DNA of 29,889 bases, taken from assembly GCA_038117225.1 (NCBI GenBank), contig JAYOFM010000035.1:1-29889 (forward strand), written 5' to 3'. The notes under the pieces were generated by a model. It was given only the letters and a program-made list of their open reading frames with translations, had not been told where the DNA came from and did not search any database. Position 1 is the stretch's first letter; each line of letters opens with the position of its first letter. This document shows, in pieces, positions 1 to 7,701 of this stretch. This stretch comes from JAYOFM01 sp038117225. GTDB lineage: Bacteria > Pseudomonadota > Alphaproteobacteria > Rhodospirillales > Casp-alpha2. A program made the position numbers and the translations under genes.

Positions 1-255
1 CGCTGGTCGTGGTCAGGGCGAAATTGGAATTCTCAATGCCCTCGGCGATGCCGACACTTGGCACATATATAGCGTTTTCTGACGGAAATTCACGACCGCG
101 TTGCCTGCTCAACGACAAGTGACTCCGCGTGAGCTTATCGAAGAGATGATATCGGTGTGCCTTCAACGATGCCTCGCGGTGTGCCATAATAAGGCCCGAA
201 TCGGTTGCGACTCTTGCAGCGAATTACGTGAGCAGGGCCGAAACACGCTGCCCCG
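1..255. other. Left-edge non-coding leader upstream of yqgE
   Basis: I see no convincing gene here. The plus strand has only short frames without a ribosome site. On the minus strand one frame is open from about position 130 to the left edge; it could hold the N-terminal end of a divergent gene starting near a GTG at position 64, but there is no clear ribosome binding site and I do not recognise the peptide. An AT-rich patch (ATATATAG, about 65-72) could belong to a promoter for such a divergent gene. The stretch is otherwise best read as the 5' region of yqgE. Confidence 0.4.
162..190 (+). promoter_or_regulatory. Candidate sigma-70-type promoter for yqgE
   Basis: TTCAAC at 162-167 and CATAAT at 185-190 are separated by exactly 17 bases, each two mismatches or fewer from the -35 and -10 consensus. 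It lies about 90 bases upstream of the likely yqgE start. This is pattern matching only; alphaproteobacterial promoters are often poorly conserved. Confidence 0.3.
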
Positions 256-279
256 GTGGACAACAGACAAAGCGGATCA

Positions 280-900
280 ATGACCGAAGAACTCAGCGAT
301 ATCGACGATCTCGACGAGGATGCGGACGAACGCGAGGAAATCGACAACGATTACCTGACCGGCCAATTGTTGATCGCCATGCCGGGCATGCCGGACGAAC
401 GATTCGCCAAGACGGTGATTTATCTTTGCGCCCATAGTTCCGATGGGGCTATGGGACTGGTCGTCAATAAGCCGCTGGATGATCTCAGCCTGCCCGACCT
501 GCTTGAGCAGTTGGAGATCGATAGCGTCGGCATGGGCGATCCGATCCGTGTCCACTTCGGTGGTCCGGTGGAAACCGGACGCGGCTTCGTGCTGCATTCG
601 CCGGATTACTTCAACGACGGCACGTTGATGGTCGACGAAGGAATCGCGCTGACCGCCACCGTCGATATTCTCCGTGCCATCGCCGACGGCGACGGCCCGC
701 ACCACAGCTTGCTCGCCCTCGGCTACGCCGGCTGGGGACCAGGCCAGTTGGATACGGAAATCAAGTCGAATGGATGGCTGCACGTGGCCGCCGATGCGGA
801 TTTGGTATTTGGCGCCGATGGCGATGACAAATGGCGACGCGCCATGGCCAAGATCGGCATCGATCCGTTGATGCTGTCCGACGAAGCGGGCCACGCATGA
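280..900 (+). CDS. yqgE: YqgE/AlgH family protein (UPF0301)
   Basis: A 206-residue protein of the YqgE/AlgH family, soluble cytoplasmic proteins of unsettled biochemical function (AlgH was first linked to alginate regulation in Pseudomonas). The family core is clear: the YLTGQLLIAMPGM stretch at about residues 25-37, the SDGAMGLVVNKP signature at about 54-65, and a conserved GYAGWGPGQL region near residues 150-160. The length matches the family plus a short extension: residues 3-24 are almost all Asp/Glu, which is more acidic than usual. The ATG at 280 is chosen because it follows AGCGGA; a GTG at 256 in the same frame would add eight residues. The stop overlaps the ATG of the next gene (ATGA at 897-900), implying translational coupling. 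Confidence 0.92.
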   Translation: MTEELSDIDDLDEDADEREEIDNDYLTGQLLIAMPGMPDERFAKTVIYLCAHSSDGAMGLVVNKPLDDLSLPDLLEQLEIDSVGMGDPIRVHFGGPVETGRGFVLHSPDYFNDGTLMVDEGIALTATVDILRAIADGDGPHHSLLALGYAGWGPGQLDTEIKSNGWLHVAADADLVFGADGDDKWRRAMAKIGIDPLMLSDEAGHA

Positions 901-1166
901 GCCGCAAACCCCGTGGCGGCGCGAGAACCGACAAAGATCTGACCCGCGAGCTGATCGAACGTATGGATGCCTGTCCGGACGCTGACGCGCTTAATGCCCG
1001 TGTCCTGGTGCCGTTCATGACGGCCTTGGAAGATGTGTGCGGTGCTCGCGGCTACGTCCTCAACGTCTACGGCGAAACCGCTAATCTGGTTTTCACGGGC
1101 GATCCCGGCGATGCCGATCAGATCTATCGCTTGGTCGAGGCATACTTGGATGCCAAGGAAGATTGA
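897..1166 (+). CDS. Uncharacterised 89-residue protein coupled to yqgE
   Basis: I do not recognise this protein. It begins at the ATG that overlaps the yqgE stop codon by four bases, so the two are probably translated together. It has a basic N-terminal stretch (residues 2-14, RKPRGGAR) followed by a mixed alpha/beta-looking, acidic body, with no signal peptide, membrane segment or cysteine motif (one Cys near residue 26, one near 48). The reading frame is open further upstream to 831, but that part lies within yqgE. The codon usage and GC bias look like those of its neighbours. It ends only 9 bases before the convergent DUF3553 gene, leaving almost no room for a terminator. Confidence 0.75.
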   Translation: MSRKPRGGARTDKDLTRELIERMDACPDADALNARVLVPFMTALEDVCGARGYVLNVYGETANLVFTGDPGDADQIYRLVEAYLDAKED

Positions 1167-1175
1167 TTCCGGCGT

Positions 1176-1367
1176 CTAATCCCCATGCACCGGATCGGTC
1201 AGCACCAATTCCACGCGATCACCGTTGATGACCAGTTTGCCGGCGTTTTCGAAATTGACGGTGATGGTGTCGCCGACCACGGTTTGCACGCGGCCCATGC
1301 CGAGATCCGGTTGGCCGGGATGGCGGACGAAGCTGCCGGGCGTCAGGAACATGTTGCCAGGTAACAT
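1176..1367 (-). CDS. DUF3553 domain protein
   Basis: A 63-residue protein resembling the DUF3553 family of small alphaproteobacterial proteins; the same fold-like segment is also found near UvrD/CarD-type proteins. Recognisable features are the PGSFVRHPGQPDLGMGRVQ segment, then a TVNFENAGK strand and a final hydrophobic strand (RVELVLTDP). These suggest a small beta-barrel of the CarD/Tudor-like type. It sits 18 bases downstream of the M16 protease gene on the same strand and is probably the last gene of that operon. Start choice is uncertain: the ATG at 1367 or a second ATG at 1352, five codons in; neither has a strong ribosome site, and the family consensus begins close to the second. Its molecular role is unknown. 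Confidence 0.75.
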   Translation of the reverse strand: MLPGNMFLTPGSFVRHPGQPDLGMGRVQTVVGDTITVNFENAGKLVINGDRVELVLTDPVHGD

Positions 1368-1385
1368 GGCGCGGGGTTGCTCTAC

Positions 1386-2645
1386 TCAGGCGACCTGGCG
1401 CGCACGTTCGAGATCAAAGCAAGCTGTGCTGCCTTCGGGGCCGAGTGCGGCTAGGGTCGGCGTCGAGCCGAACAGCCGCCGCGCGACCCTGCGCACGCGC
1501 TCGACGTCGACGGCTTCGATGCCGGCGACGATCTCGTCCACGGGCAGCGGCCGACCGAAAACCATCAACTGGCGGGCCAGTTGCTCCGCCCGCGACGATG
1601 TGCTTTCCCGCCCCATCAGGATCGACGCCTTGAGCTGCGCTCGTGAGCGGGCTGTTTCCGCCTCGTCGACACCGTCGGCGAGCTTGGCGATCTCATCGCA
1701 GATCACTGGCATCAGCTCCGCCACTTCGTTGGCGCCGGTGCCGGCGTAGATACCGAAAACGCCACCATCCTTATAGCTGGAGACGAACGAGTAGATGGCG
1801 TAAACGAGCCCGCGCTTTTCGCGTACTTCCTGAAACAACCGCGACGACATACCACCACCAAACAGGGTCGACATCACCGACGCCGCATAGAAGTCCTCGT
1901 CGTCATAGGCGACGCCTTCATAGCCGAGCACCAGATGCACTTGCTCCAGGTCTCTCTCGCCACGAAAATCGCCGCCAGCGTAACGTGCGCCCTCGACGAC
2001 GCCGTTGGTCTGCACCGGCATGGCGTCGAAGGCCTCGGTGGCGAGCGCCACCAGATCGTCATGATCGATCCGTCCGGAGGCTGCCAGCACCGTGTTGGCG
2101 GCGGTGTAGTGGTCACGGCGATAGACGATAAGATCGTCGCGGGTGAAGCCGCGCACGGTTTCCTCGGTGCCCAGGACCGGCCGGCCGAGGGCCTGACTGG
2201 GGAACGCGGTCTCTTGGAAATGGTCGAACACCACATCGTCGGGCGTGTCGTGCGCTTGGTGAATTTCCTGCACAATGACCGATTGCTCGCGCTGCAGCTC
2301 CTCCGGATCGATGGTGGCGTGCTGGACGATATCGGCAATCAGGTCGACGGCGAGCGGCAGATCGTCCTTCAACACTTTGGCGTAATAGGCAGTCAATTCG
2401 CGCGCCGTGTAGGCGTTGATGTGGCCGCCCACATCTTCAATTTCGGCGGCGATGGCATAGGCGTCGCGGCGTTCCGTACCCTTGAACACCATGTGTTCCA
2501 GCACATGCGATAGTCCATTGATGCGCAGCGGTTCGTGCCGCGCTCCGACGCCGATCCAGGCCCCCACCGAGGCGGTTTCCACTGTCGTCATGGCGTCAGT
2601 CGCGACGCGCAGTCCATTGTCGAGTGTCGTGACGCGCACCGTCAT
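1386..2645 (-). CDS. M16 family zinc metalloprotease (mitochondrial processing peptidase-like)
   Basis: A 419-residue member of peptidase family M16, the family of mitochondrial processing peptidase beta and insulinase. The inverted zinc motif HVLEH is at residues 47-51 (His47, Glu50, His51). The third ligand is expected about 76 residues later and Glu127 in the QEIHQ segment fits. The glycine-rich and R/Y substrate-binding region (GGGMSSRLFQEVREKRG, then YAIYSF) is in the C-terminal half. All catalytic elements are present, so this is an active beta-type subunit rather than an inactive partner. No signal peptide is seen. The ATG at 2645 is preferred because a strong GGGGAGG lies 11 bases upstream; a TTG at 2669 in the same frame would include that site. 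It lies downstream of thrC, a common alphaproteobacterial order. Confidence 0.93.
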   Translation of the reverse strand: MTVRVTTLDNGLRVATDAMTTVETASVGAWIGVGARHEPLRINGLSHVLEHMVFKGTERRDAYAIAAEIEDVGGHINAYTARELTAYYAKVLKDDLPLAVDLIADIVQHATIDPEELQREQSVIVQEIHQAHDTPDDVVFDHFQETAFPSQALGRPVLGTEETVRGFTRDDLIVYRRDHYTAANTVLAASGRIDHDDLVALATEAFDAMPVQTNGVVEGARYAGGDFRGERDLEQVHLVLGYEGVAYDDEDFYAASVMSTLFGGGMSSRLFQEVREKRGLVYAIYSFVSSYKDGGVFGIYAGTGANEVAELMPVICDEIAKLADGVDEAETARSRAQLKASILMGRESTSSRAEQLARQLMVFGRPLPVDEIVAGIEAVDVERVRRVARRLFGSTPTLAALGPEGSTACFDLERARQVA

Positions 2646-2767
2646 GGTCGCGAGTGCCTCCCCAAGCAAATCTCCCGGGGGGCTCGGCGAATATTGTTTT
2701 TCGCTCGGACCGGGCCACCCCGTCCATGTTCATTGACAGGATAGGACGGCGAAGACAAGGGCATGGA

Positions 2768-4159
2768 CTACCCGAGGGTGTTGTCGATCAGCGTCTCGAC
2801 GGCGGCCAGCTCGGCCGGCAGCCGGGTGCAGCGTTCCTCGCGCAGCATCAGATCGGCGAGGTGATCCGGCAGGGCGGGACGCTGGCCGATGGCCGCCTCG
2901 ACGGCATCGGGAAACTTGGCCGGGTGGGCGGTGGCGGCGATGATCATGGGCACCGTGTCATCGCGCCGGCAATCGAGCGCCGCCTGGGCGCCGACGGCGG
3001 AATGAGGATCGAGGATTTCGCCGTGGGCCTCATGGAATTGACGGATTGTCGCCTTGGTTGCCTCGTCGTCGTAGGCGGCGCCGTCAAACAGCGTACGGGC
3101 CCGCGCCAATGTGGCCTCGGAAACGGAAAATGCGCCGGTTTCGCGAAACCGGGTCATGGTTTTGGCGCAGGCGGCGCCATCACGATCCAGCAGGTCGAAT
3201 AACAGGCGTTCGAAATTTGATGACACCTGGATGTCCATGGACGGACTGAGCGTCGGGTGCACGTCGCCCATGGTCATTGAGCCGGTGTCGAAGAACCGCG
3301 TCAGAATGTCGTTGCGGTTGGACCCGACCACCAGTTGTGACACCGGCAGACCCATCTGGCCGGCGGCGTATGCGGCCATGATATTTCCAAAATTACCGGT
3401 CGGCACGGCAAACGCGCACGGCTGGTTGGGACCGGCAACCCTGAGCGCCGCCCAGACGTAATAGACGATCTGCGCCACGACCCGCGCCCAGTTGATCGAA
3501 TTTACCGCCGACAACGGATGGCGGGCGCGGAAGGGCGCGTCGTTGAACATCGCCTTCACTAGGTCCTGGCAGTCGTCGAAGGTGCCGTCGATGGCGATGT
3601 TGTGGATGTTGGGCGCCAGCACCGTGGTCATCTGGCGGCGTTGCACCTCGGATACCCGGCCATGCGGGTGCAGCATGAAGACCTCGATGGCATCCCGATC
3701 GCGGCATGCCTCGATGGCGGCGGAGCCGGTATCGCCGGACGTTGCGCCAATGATGACGACCCGTTTGTCACGCGCCTTCAGCACGTGGTTGAAGGCGTGG
3801 CCGAGGAACTGCATGGCCACGTCCTTGAACGCCAGCGTCGGTCCGTGGAACAACTCCATCAGATGCAGCCCACCGCCGAGGTTCTTGATCGGCGCCACGT
3901 CCGGATCGGCGAAGGCGCCATAGGCCTTGTCGATGATGGTTTCCAGATCGGCGTCGGCGATGGTGCCGCCGATGTAGGGGTGCAGGACGCGAAACGCCAA
4001 TTCGCGATACGATAGATCGGCCCATGCATCCAGATCGGCCGGTGAGATCTCTGGCCAGGTTTGAGGCACATAGAGTCCACCGTCGGTGGCCAGCCCGGCC
4101 AGCAGCACGTCATCAAACGGCAGCGTCGGCGCCGTTCCCCGGGTGGAGATGTAGTTCAC
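2768..4159 (-). CDS. thrC: Threonine synthase
   Basis: A 463-residue PLP enzyme that converts O-phosphohomoserine to threonine and phosphate, the last step of threonine synthesis, in the cytosol. The N-terminal MNYISTRG start is typical of the bacterial/fungal class of threonine synthase. The PLP lysine is Lys112 in HGPTLAFKDVAMQFLG, and the phosphate-binding loop is SGDTGSAA at residues 141-148. A conserved PTGNFGNIMAAYAA segment follows in the second half. The length is that of the long subgroup found in Proteobacteria. The gene follows the M32 peptidase by 30 bases and precedes the M16 protease by 122 bases, all on the minus strand. That 122-base gap may hold a separate promoter for the protease, but I could not identify one. 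Confidence 0.96.
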   Translation of the reverse strand: MNYISTRGTAPTLPFDDVLLAGLATDGGLYVPQTWPEISPADLDAWADLSYRELAFRVLHPYIGGTIADADLETIIDKAYGAFADPDVAPIKNLGGGLHLMELFHGPTLAFKDVAMQFLGHAFNHVLKARDKRVVIIGATSGDTGSAAIEACRDRDAIEVFMLHPHGRVSEVQRRQMTTVLAPNIHNIAIDGTFDDCQDLVKAMFNDAPFRARHPLSAVNSINWARVVAQIVYYVWAALRVAGPNQPCAFAVPTGNFGNIMAAYAAGQMGLPVSQLVVGSNRNDILTRFFDTGSMTMGDVHPTLSPSMDIQVSSNFERLLFDLLDRDGAACAKTMTRFRETGAFSVSEATLARARTLFDGAAYDDEATKATIRQFHEAHGEILDPHSAVGAQAALDCRRDDTVPMIIAATAHPAKFPDAVEAAIGQRPALPDHLADLMLREERCTRLPAELAAVETLIDNTLG

Positions 4160-4189
4160 GGGTGTTCACTCCAAATTTTCGCAGGCAAC

Positions 4190-5701
4190 CTACGCCGCCT
4201 CGGTAACGCCGTCCAGATAACGTGCTCGTAAATGCGATTTGAATGCGTTGGCGTCGAGGGGCTTGCCCGTTGCCGCCGTCACCAGTTCCGTTGCCGAGAC
4301 CGACCGCCCCTTGCCGTGAACATTGGCGCGCAACCAGGCCATGAGCGGTTTGAAATCGCCGGTGGCAATACCGGGAACAATGGCGGGATCCTGAATGCGG
4401 GCGGCCTGATACAGTTGCGCCGCCGTCATGGCGCCCAGCGTATAGGTCGGGAAGTATCCGAGGGCGCCGGCGTACCAATGAATATCTTGCAGGCAGCCTT
4501 CCCGGTCGCTCGGCACCGGCACGCCGATCAGCGCTTCGAAGGCGTCGTTCCACGCTCCCGGGATATCAGCTACCGCGAGATCGCCAGCGATCAACGCTTT
4601 TTCCATGCGGTAACGCAATATGACGTGCAGTGGGTAGGTGACCTCGTCAGCCTCGACTCGGATGAAGCCCCGTTCCACCTTACGGTAAAGGCGGCCCAGA
4701 TTGGTCGCCTCCCAAGCCGGTCCGTCGCCATCGAAGGCTGCACGCATGATTGGCGCCGCCCACGTCAAGAATTCGGGTGAACGGCAGACCTGCATTTCGA
4801 TGAGCAGCGATTGGCTCTCGTGGATACTCATGCCGAGCGCTTCACCGACGGGCTGCAAACGCCAGTCCATGGGTAGTCCGCGTTCATACATAGCGTGCCC
4901 CGTTTCGTGCAGCACACCCATCAGAGCCGACGTAAAATCGTCTTCGTCATAGCGCGTGGTGATGCGCACGTCGTCGGGCACGCCGCCACAAAACGGATGC
5001 AGGCTTTCGTCGAGGCGCCCGTGGTCGAAATCGAACCCGAGCGCCGTCATCAGGGTCGTCGCGAGATCGCGCTGCGCCGCCGTCGGGAAGGGGCCTTCCG
5101 GTGTGATCAGATCAGTTCCGGCGGCCTGTGCCGACAGGGCTTGATCCAGGAAACCAGGAAGAAAATCGGCGAGATCGTCGAACACCGGATCGATGTCGAT
5201 GGCCCGAGCTCCCGGTTCATGGTCATCCATCATGGCGTCGAAGGCGTCAACGCCAAGCCGTTCAGCCTTGGCGCCGCCGGCCTCTCTGGCCAGTTTCAGG
5301 ACCTCGCTCAGTGACGGCACGATGGATTTGAAATCGGCATCGGGACGGGCCTGGCGCCACACTTGTTCGCAGGTCGAACTCGCCCGCGACAGGGCGACCA
5401 CGAGATCCTCCGTCAGGGCGCTCGCCTTGATCCAGCGATCGCGCATCTCCTTGAGATTGGCACGGCGCCAGCCGTCCAGATCAGCGGCATCGGCGGCGTC
5501 GAGCAGATCGCCCATGTCGTCGGCGACCAACATGCCGTGACGCAGGGCTTCCAGTTCCGCCAATTGCGCCGCGCGCGTTTCCGCGCCGCCGGACGGCATA
5601 ATGGCCGCCAGATCCCAGTGCAGGACGCCGGCTACTTGATCGAGCGTGGATAGGCGCCGGAAGCGGTCTTCGAGCGAGGTGTAGGCGGAGGCTGCGTTCA
5701 T
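4190..5701 (-). CDS. Carboxypeptidase M32 (Taq metallocarboxypeptidase family)
   Basis: A 503-residue cytosolic zinc carboxypeptidase of family M32, which removes C-terminal residues from peptides. The zinc motif HETGH is at residues 265-269 and the third ligand Glu295 is in the IHESQS motif. Other M32 signatures are present: the DESLHPFCGG segment at about 231-240 and the TTRYDEDDF segment directly before HETGH. Length is normal for the family (about 500). The ATG at 5701 is chosen because family members start a few residues before the conserved helix that begins here; an in-frame TTG at 5737 would add 12 residues and neither start has a good ribosome site. It is the first gene of the minus-strand thrC cluster and is divergent from the zinc operon. 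Confidence 0.93.
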   Translation of the reverse strand: MNAASAYTSLEDRFRRLSTLDQVAGVLHWDLAAIMPSGGAETRAAQLAELEALRHGMLVADDMGDLLDAADAADLDGWRRANLKEMRDRWIKASALTEDLVVALSRASSTCEQVWRQARPDADFKSIVPSLSEVLKLAREAGGAKAERLGVDAFDAMMDDHEPGARAIDIDPVFDDLADFLPGFLDQALSAQAAGTDLITPEGPFPTAAQRDLATTLMTALGFDFDHGRLDESLHPFCGGVPDDVRITTRYDEDDFTSALMGVLHETGHAMYERGLPMDWRLQPVGEALGMSIHESQSLLIEMQVCRSPEFLTWAAPIMRAAFDGDGPAWEATNLGRLYRKVERGFIRVEADEVTYPLHVILRYRMEKALIAGDLAVADIPGAWNDAFEALIGVPVPSDREGCLQDIHWYAGALGYFPTYTLGAMTAAQLYQAARIQDPAIVPGIATGDFKPLMAWLRANVHGKGRSVSATELVTAATGKPLDANAFKSHLRARYLDGVTEAA

Positions 5702-5800
5702 GGGATCTGGAGAGCCGTGGGACAGTGATTTGGTCAAGGCTGATGTTCTATGCCGCGATGTGGGGTACGGTCAAAGCCGCGAATCGTGAGAAGCCATTCC

Positions 5801-5829
5801 TTGACAGATATGTTATAACATTACATTAC
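5801..5829 (+). promoter_or_regulatory. Candidate promoter of the zinc operon
   Basis: A perfect -35 hexamer TTGACA at 5801-5806 is followed after 17 bases by CATTAC (5824-5829), a weak -10 candidate; TTACAT at 5821-5826 is an alternative with shorter spacing. The palindromic operator at 5810-5821 fills the spacer, so a repressor bound there would block RNA polymerase directly. The first gene of the operon starts about 35 bases further down. Confidence 0.5.
5810..5821. promoter_or_regulatory. Zur-like operator palindrome
   Basis: ATGTTATAACAT is a perfect 12-base inverted repeat, in the form expected of Fur-family zinc repressor (Zur) sites in alphaproteobacteria, whose core is close to TGTTATAACA. 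It lies just upstream of zinc ABC transporter genes, as in known Zur regulons, and inside the spacer of the candidate promoter. No zur gene is in this window. A Mur/Fur site is a less likely alternative because the downstream binding protein has a zinc-type histidine loop. Confidence 0.7.
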
Positions 5830-5862
5830 TGCCATTAATCATTGCAGGGCACCGACGGGACC

Positions 5863-6042
5863 ATGCCGCACGAGACATCATTTGCTGAGCTGTTGCCGCC
5901 GGATGATCATCCATCACCGGATGACGGCAACGCTCATATTTTCGGTTGGTCGCTGTTGCGTGCCGGTACCGGCGCGCGTCTGGCCGTGGCGCTTGGTATT
6001 TCCATTGTCGTATGGACCGCCGTCGCCTGGGCGCTCGGGTGA
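5863..6042 (+). CDS. Small tail-anchored membrane protein leading the zinc operon
   Basis: I do not recognise this 59-residue protein. Its N-terminal half is polar with three His and a cluster of Asp/Pro (LLPPDDHPSPDDGNAH, about residues 10-25). Its C-terminal half is one strong hydrophobic helix (about residues 40-58) that ends at the stop codon, so it is predicted to be anchored by its tail. It is the first gene after the Zur-like operator and ends five bases before the ATPase gene, which argues that it is a real, co-transcribed gene. A TTG at 5842 could add seven residues. An accessory role in zinc uptake is an inference from position and histidine content only. Confidence 0.6.
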   Translation: MPHETSFAELLPPDDHPSPDDGNAHIFGWSLLRAGTGARLAVALGISIVVWTAVAWALG

Positions 6043-6047
6043 CGGCC

Positions 6048-6794
6048 ATGGTCGGTGCTATCACACTTGATGATCTGACGCTGGGGTATGATCGCCATCC
6101 CGCCGTCCATCATGTCACGGGGACGTTCTCCGACGGTAGTCTTACTGCGGTCGTCGGCCCCAATGGCGCCGGAAAATCGACCCTCATGAAGGGCATCGTC
6201 GGCGCGCTCAAACCAATCGGCGGCCGCATCGATGTCGCCGGTGTCGGGCGTCGCCACATGGCCTACCTGCCACAGCAGATACAGATCGATCCCAGTTTCC
6301 CCATCTCGGTGCTCGATTGCGTGTGCTTGGGTTCTTGGAACCGGGTCGGCGCGTTCGGCGGCATCGGCAAGGATGAAGTCATGGAGGCCCGGTCAGCATT
6401 GGCCGTCGTTGGCCTTGACGGGTTTGAGGGTCGCGCCGTCGGCACGCTGTCGCGCGGCCAGCTCCAACGTGTGCTGTTTGCGCGGCTGCTGGTCCAGGAT
6501 GCGAGTATCATCCTGCTGGATGAGCCGTTTACGGCCATCGACGAACGAACCTGCTGTGACTTGTTAGTGCTGGTGAAGCGCTGGCACGCCGAGAACAGGA
6601 CCGTCGTCGCCGTGCTGCATGATTTCGAACAGGTTCGCGAAAACTTTCCCGAAACCCTGCTTCTTGCTCGCGAAACCTTGGCTTGGGGCGATACGTGCCA
6701 GGTGATGACCGAGGGCAACCTGATCCGCGCGCGTGCCATGGCCGAGGCTTGGGACGAGGCGGCGCCGGTTTGCGACGCGGGCGACATGGCATGA
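6048..6794 (+). CDS. znuC: Zinc/manganese-type ABC transporter ATP-binding protein (ZnuC-like)
   Basis: A 248-residue ATPase that powers metal uptake from the cytoplasmic side of the inner membrane. It has Walker A GPNGAGKST at residues 37-45, Q-loop PQQ at about 75-77, signature LSRGQ at 134-138, Walker B IILLDE at 154-159 and the switch histidine His191 in VLHDFEQ. The LSRGQLQRVLFARLL form and the following permease and binding protein are typical of the zinc/manganese cluster 9 family. The frame is open upstream to 5946, but the ATG at 6048 starts the conserved domain. The stop codon overlaps the permease start (ATGA at 6791-6794). Zinc is preferred over manganese because of the Zur-like site and the binding protein. 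Confidence 0.88.
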   Translation: MVGAITLDDLTLGYDRHPAVHHVTGTFSDGSLTAVVGPNGAGKSTLMKGIVGALKPIGGRIDVAGVGRRHMAYLPQQIQIDPSFPISVLDCVCLGSWNRVGAFGGIGKDEVMEARSALAVVGLDGFEGRAVGTLSRGQLQRVLFARLLVQDASIILLDEPFTAIDERTCCDLLVLVKRWHAENRTVVAVLHDFEQVRENFPETLLLARETLAWGDTCQVMTEGNLIRARAMAEAWDEAAPVCDAGDMA

Positions 6795-7663
6795 CGCCGA
6801 TGGAATTCCTGATCGATCCTTTTATCGAATTTGCCTTCATGCGTCGGGCGTTGGCGGCGTCACTGGCCATCTCCGTCGGTTGTGCGCCACTCGGCGTGAT
6901 TCTGATTCTCCGGCGCATGTCCTTGACGGGCGATGCCATGACTCATGCCCTGCTGCCGGGCGTCGCCGTCGCCTTTCTGCTGACGGGATTCTCGTTGCCC
7001 GCAATGGTTCTTGGCGGCTTCATCACCGGATTGACGGTGGCTTGGTTCTCGGGCGCTGTCGCCCGGTCGACGGTACTGCGCGAAGACGCCAGCCTCGCGG
7101 CATTCTATCTTATCTCGTTGGCGCTTGGGGTACTGATCGTGTCAAGCAAGGGGTCCAGCGTGGATCTAATGCACGTGCTATTCGGCACTGTCCTGGCGGT
7201 CGACGACACGGCCCTATTCATCGTCGCGACGATCGCGACGTTGAGCGTGCTTACGTTGGCCGTGATCTATCGTGCTCTGGTCGTGGAGTGTTTCGATCCT
7301 ACCTTCCTGGCCTCGGTCCAGGGGCGCGGCGCGCTGGTGCACATGGCTTTTCTGACCCTGCTCGTGCTCAACCTCGTCGGCGGATTTACCGCACTCGGAA
7401 CGTTGATGGTGGTGGGCATCATGATGTTGCCGGCCGCCGCTGCGCGCTTCTGGGCGGTGGAGGTTGGCCGCCTCATGGTGTGGTCCGTCGCCGTAGCCGT
7501 CGTGGCCTCAGTGGCCGGCTTGTTGGTCAGCTATCACGCGGGCCTGCCGTCTGGCCCGGCGATCATCCTTTCGGCCGGCGTCATCTGCGGGTTTTCTATG
7601 GCCTTCGGCCCGCGCGGAAGCCTTTGGACACGTTGGCGCACCGCGCCTCATTTCGTGCGATGA
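6791..7663 (+). CDS. znuB: Zinc/manganese-type ABC transporter permease (ZnuB-like)
   Basis: A 290-residue integral inner-membrane permease of the ABC-3 family, with about eight hydrophobic segments. The family signature LRRMSLTGDAMTHALLPGVA-type stretch lies at about residues 38-58, and the GTLMVVGIMMLPAAAARF segment lies near residues 205-222. It forms the metal channel together with the preceding ATPase and receives metal from the following periplasmic protein. Translation starts at the ATG overlapping the ATPase stop. A second ATG three codons later is possible. After the stop there are 38 bases before the binding-protein gene. Confidence 0.9.
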   Translation: MTPMEFLIDPFIEFAFMRRALAASLAISVGCAPLGVILILRRMSLTGDAMTHALLPGVAVAFLLTGFSLPAMVLGGFITGLTVAWFSGAVARSTVLREDASLAAFYLISLALGVLIVSSKGSSVDLMHVLFGTVLAVDDTALFIVATIATLSVLTLAVIYRALVVECFDPTFLASVQGRGALVHMAFLTLLVLNLVGGFTALGTLMVVGIMMLPAAAARFWAVEVGRLMVWSVAVAVVASVAGLLVSYHAGLPSGPAIILSAGVICGFSMAFGPRGSLWTRWRTAPHFVR

Positions 7664-7701
7664 CGCGACGGAGAAGAAAGAAAAATTGTCGGAGATCGGG
7701 A

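Noticed and set aside
1..64. Partial minus-strand gene at the left edge
   Set aside because: The frame is open, but the peptide is short, unrecognised and lacks a ribosome site, so it is only noted in the leader entry.
277..894. 205-codon open frame antisense to yqgE
   Set aside because: It mirrors the yqgE reading frame almost exactly and has no family resemblance or ribosome site.
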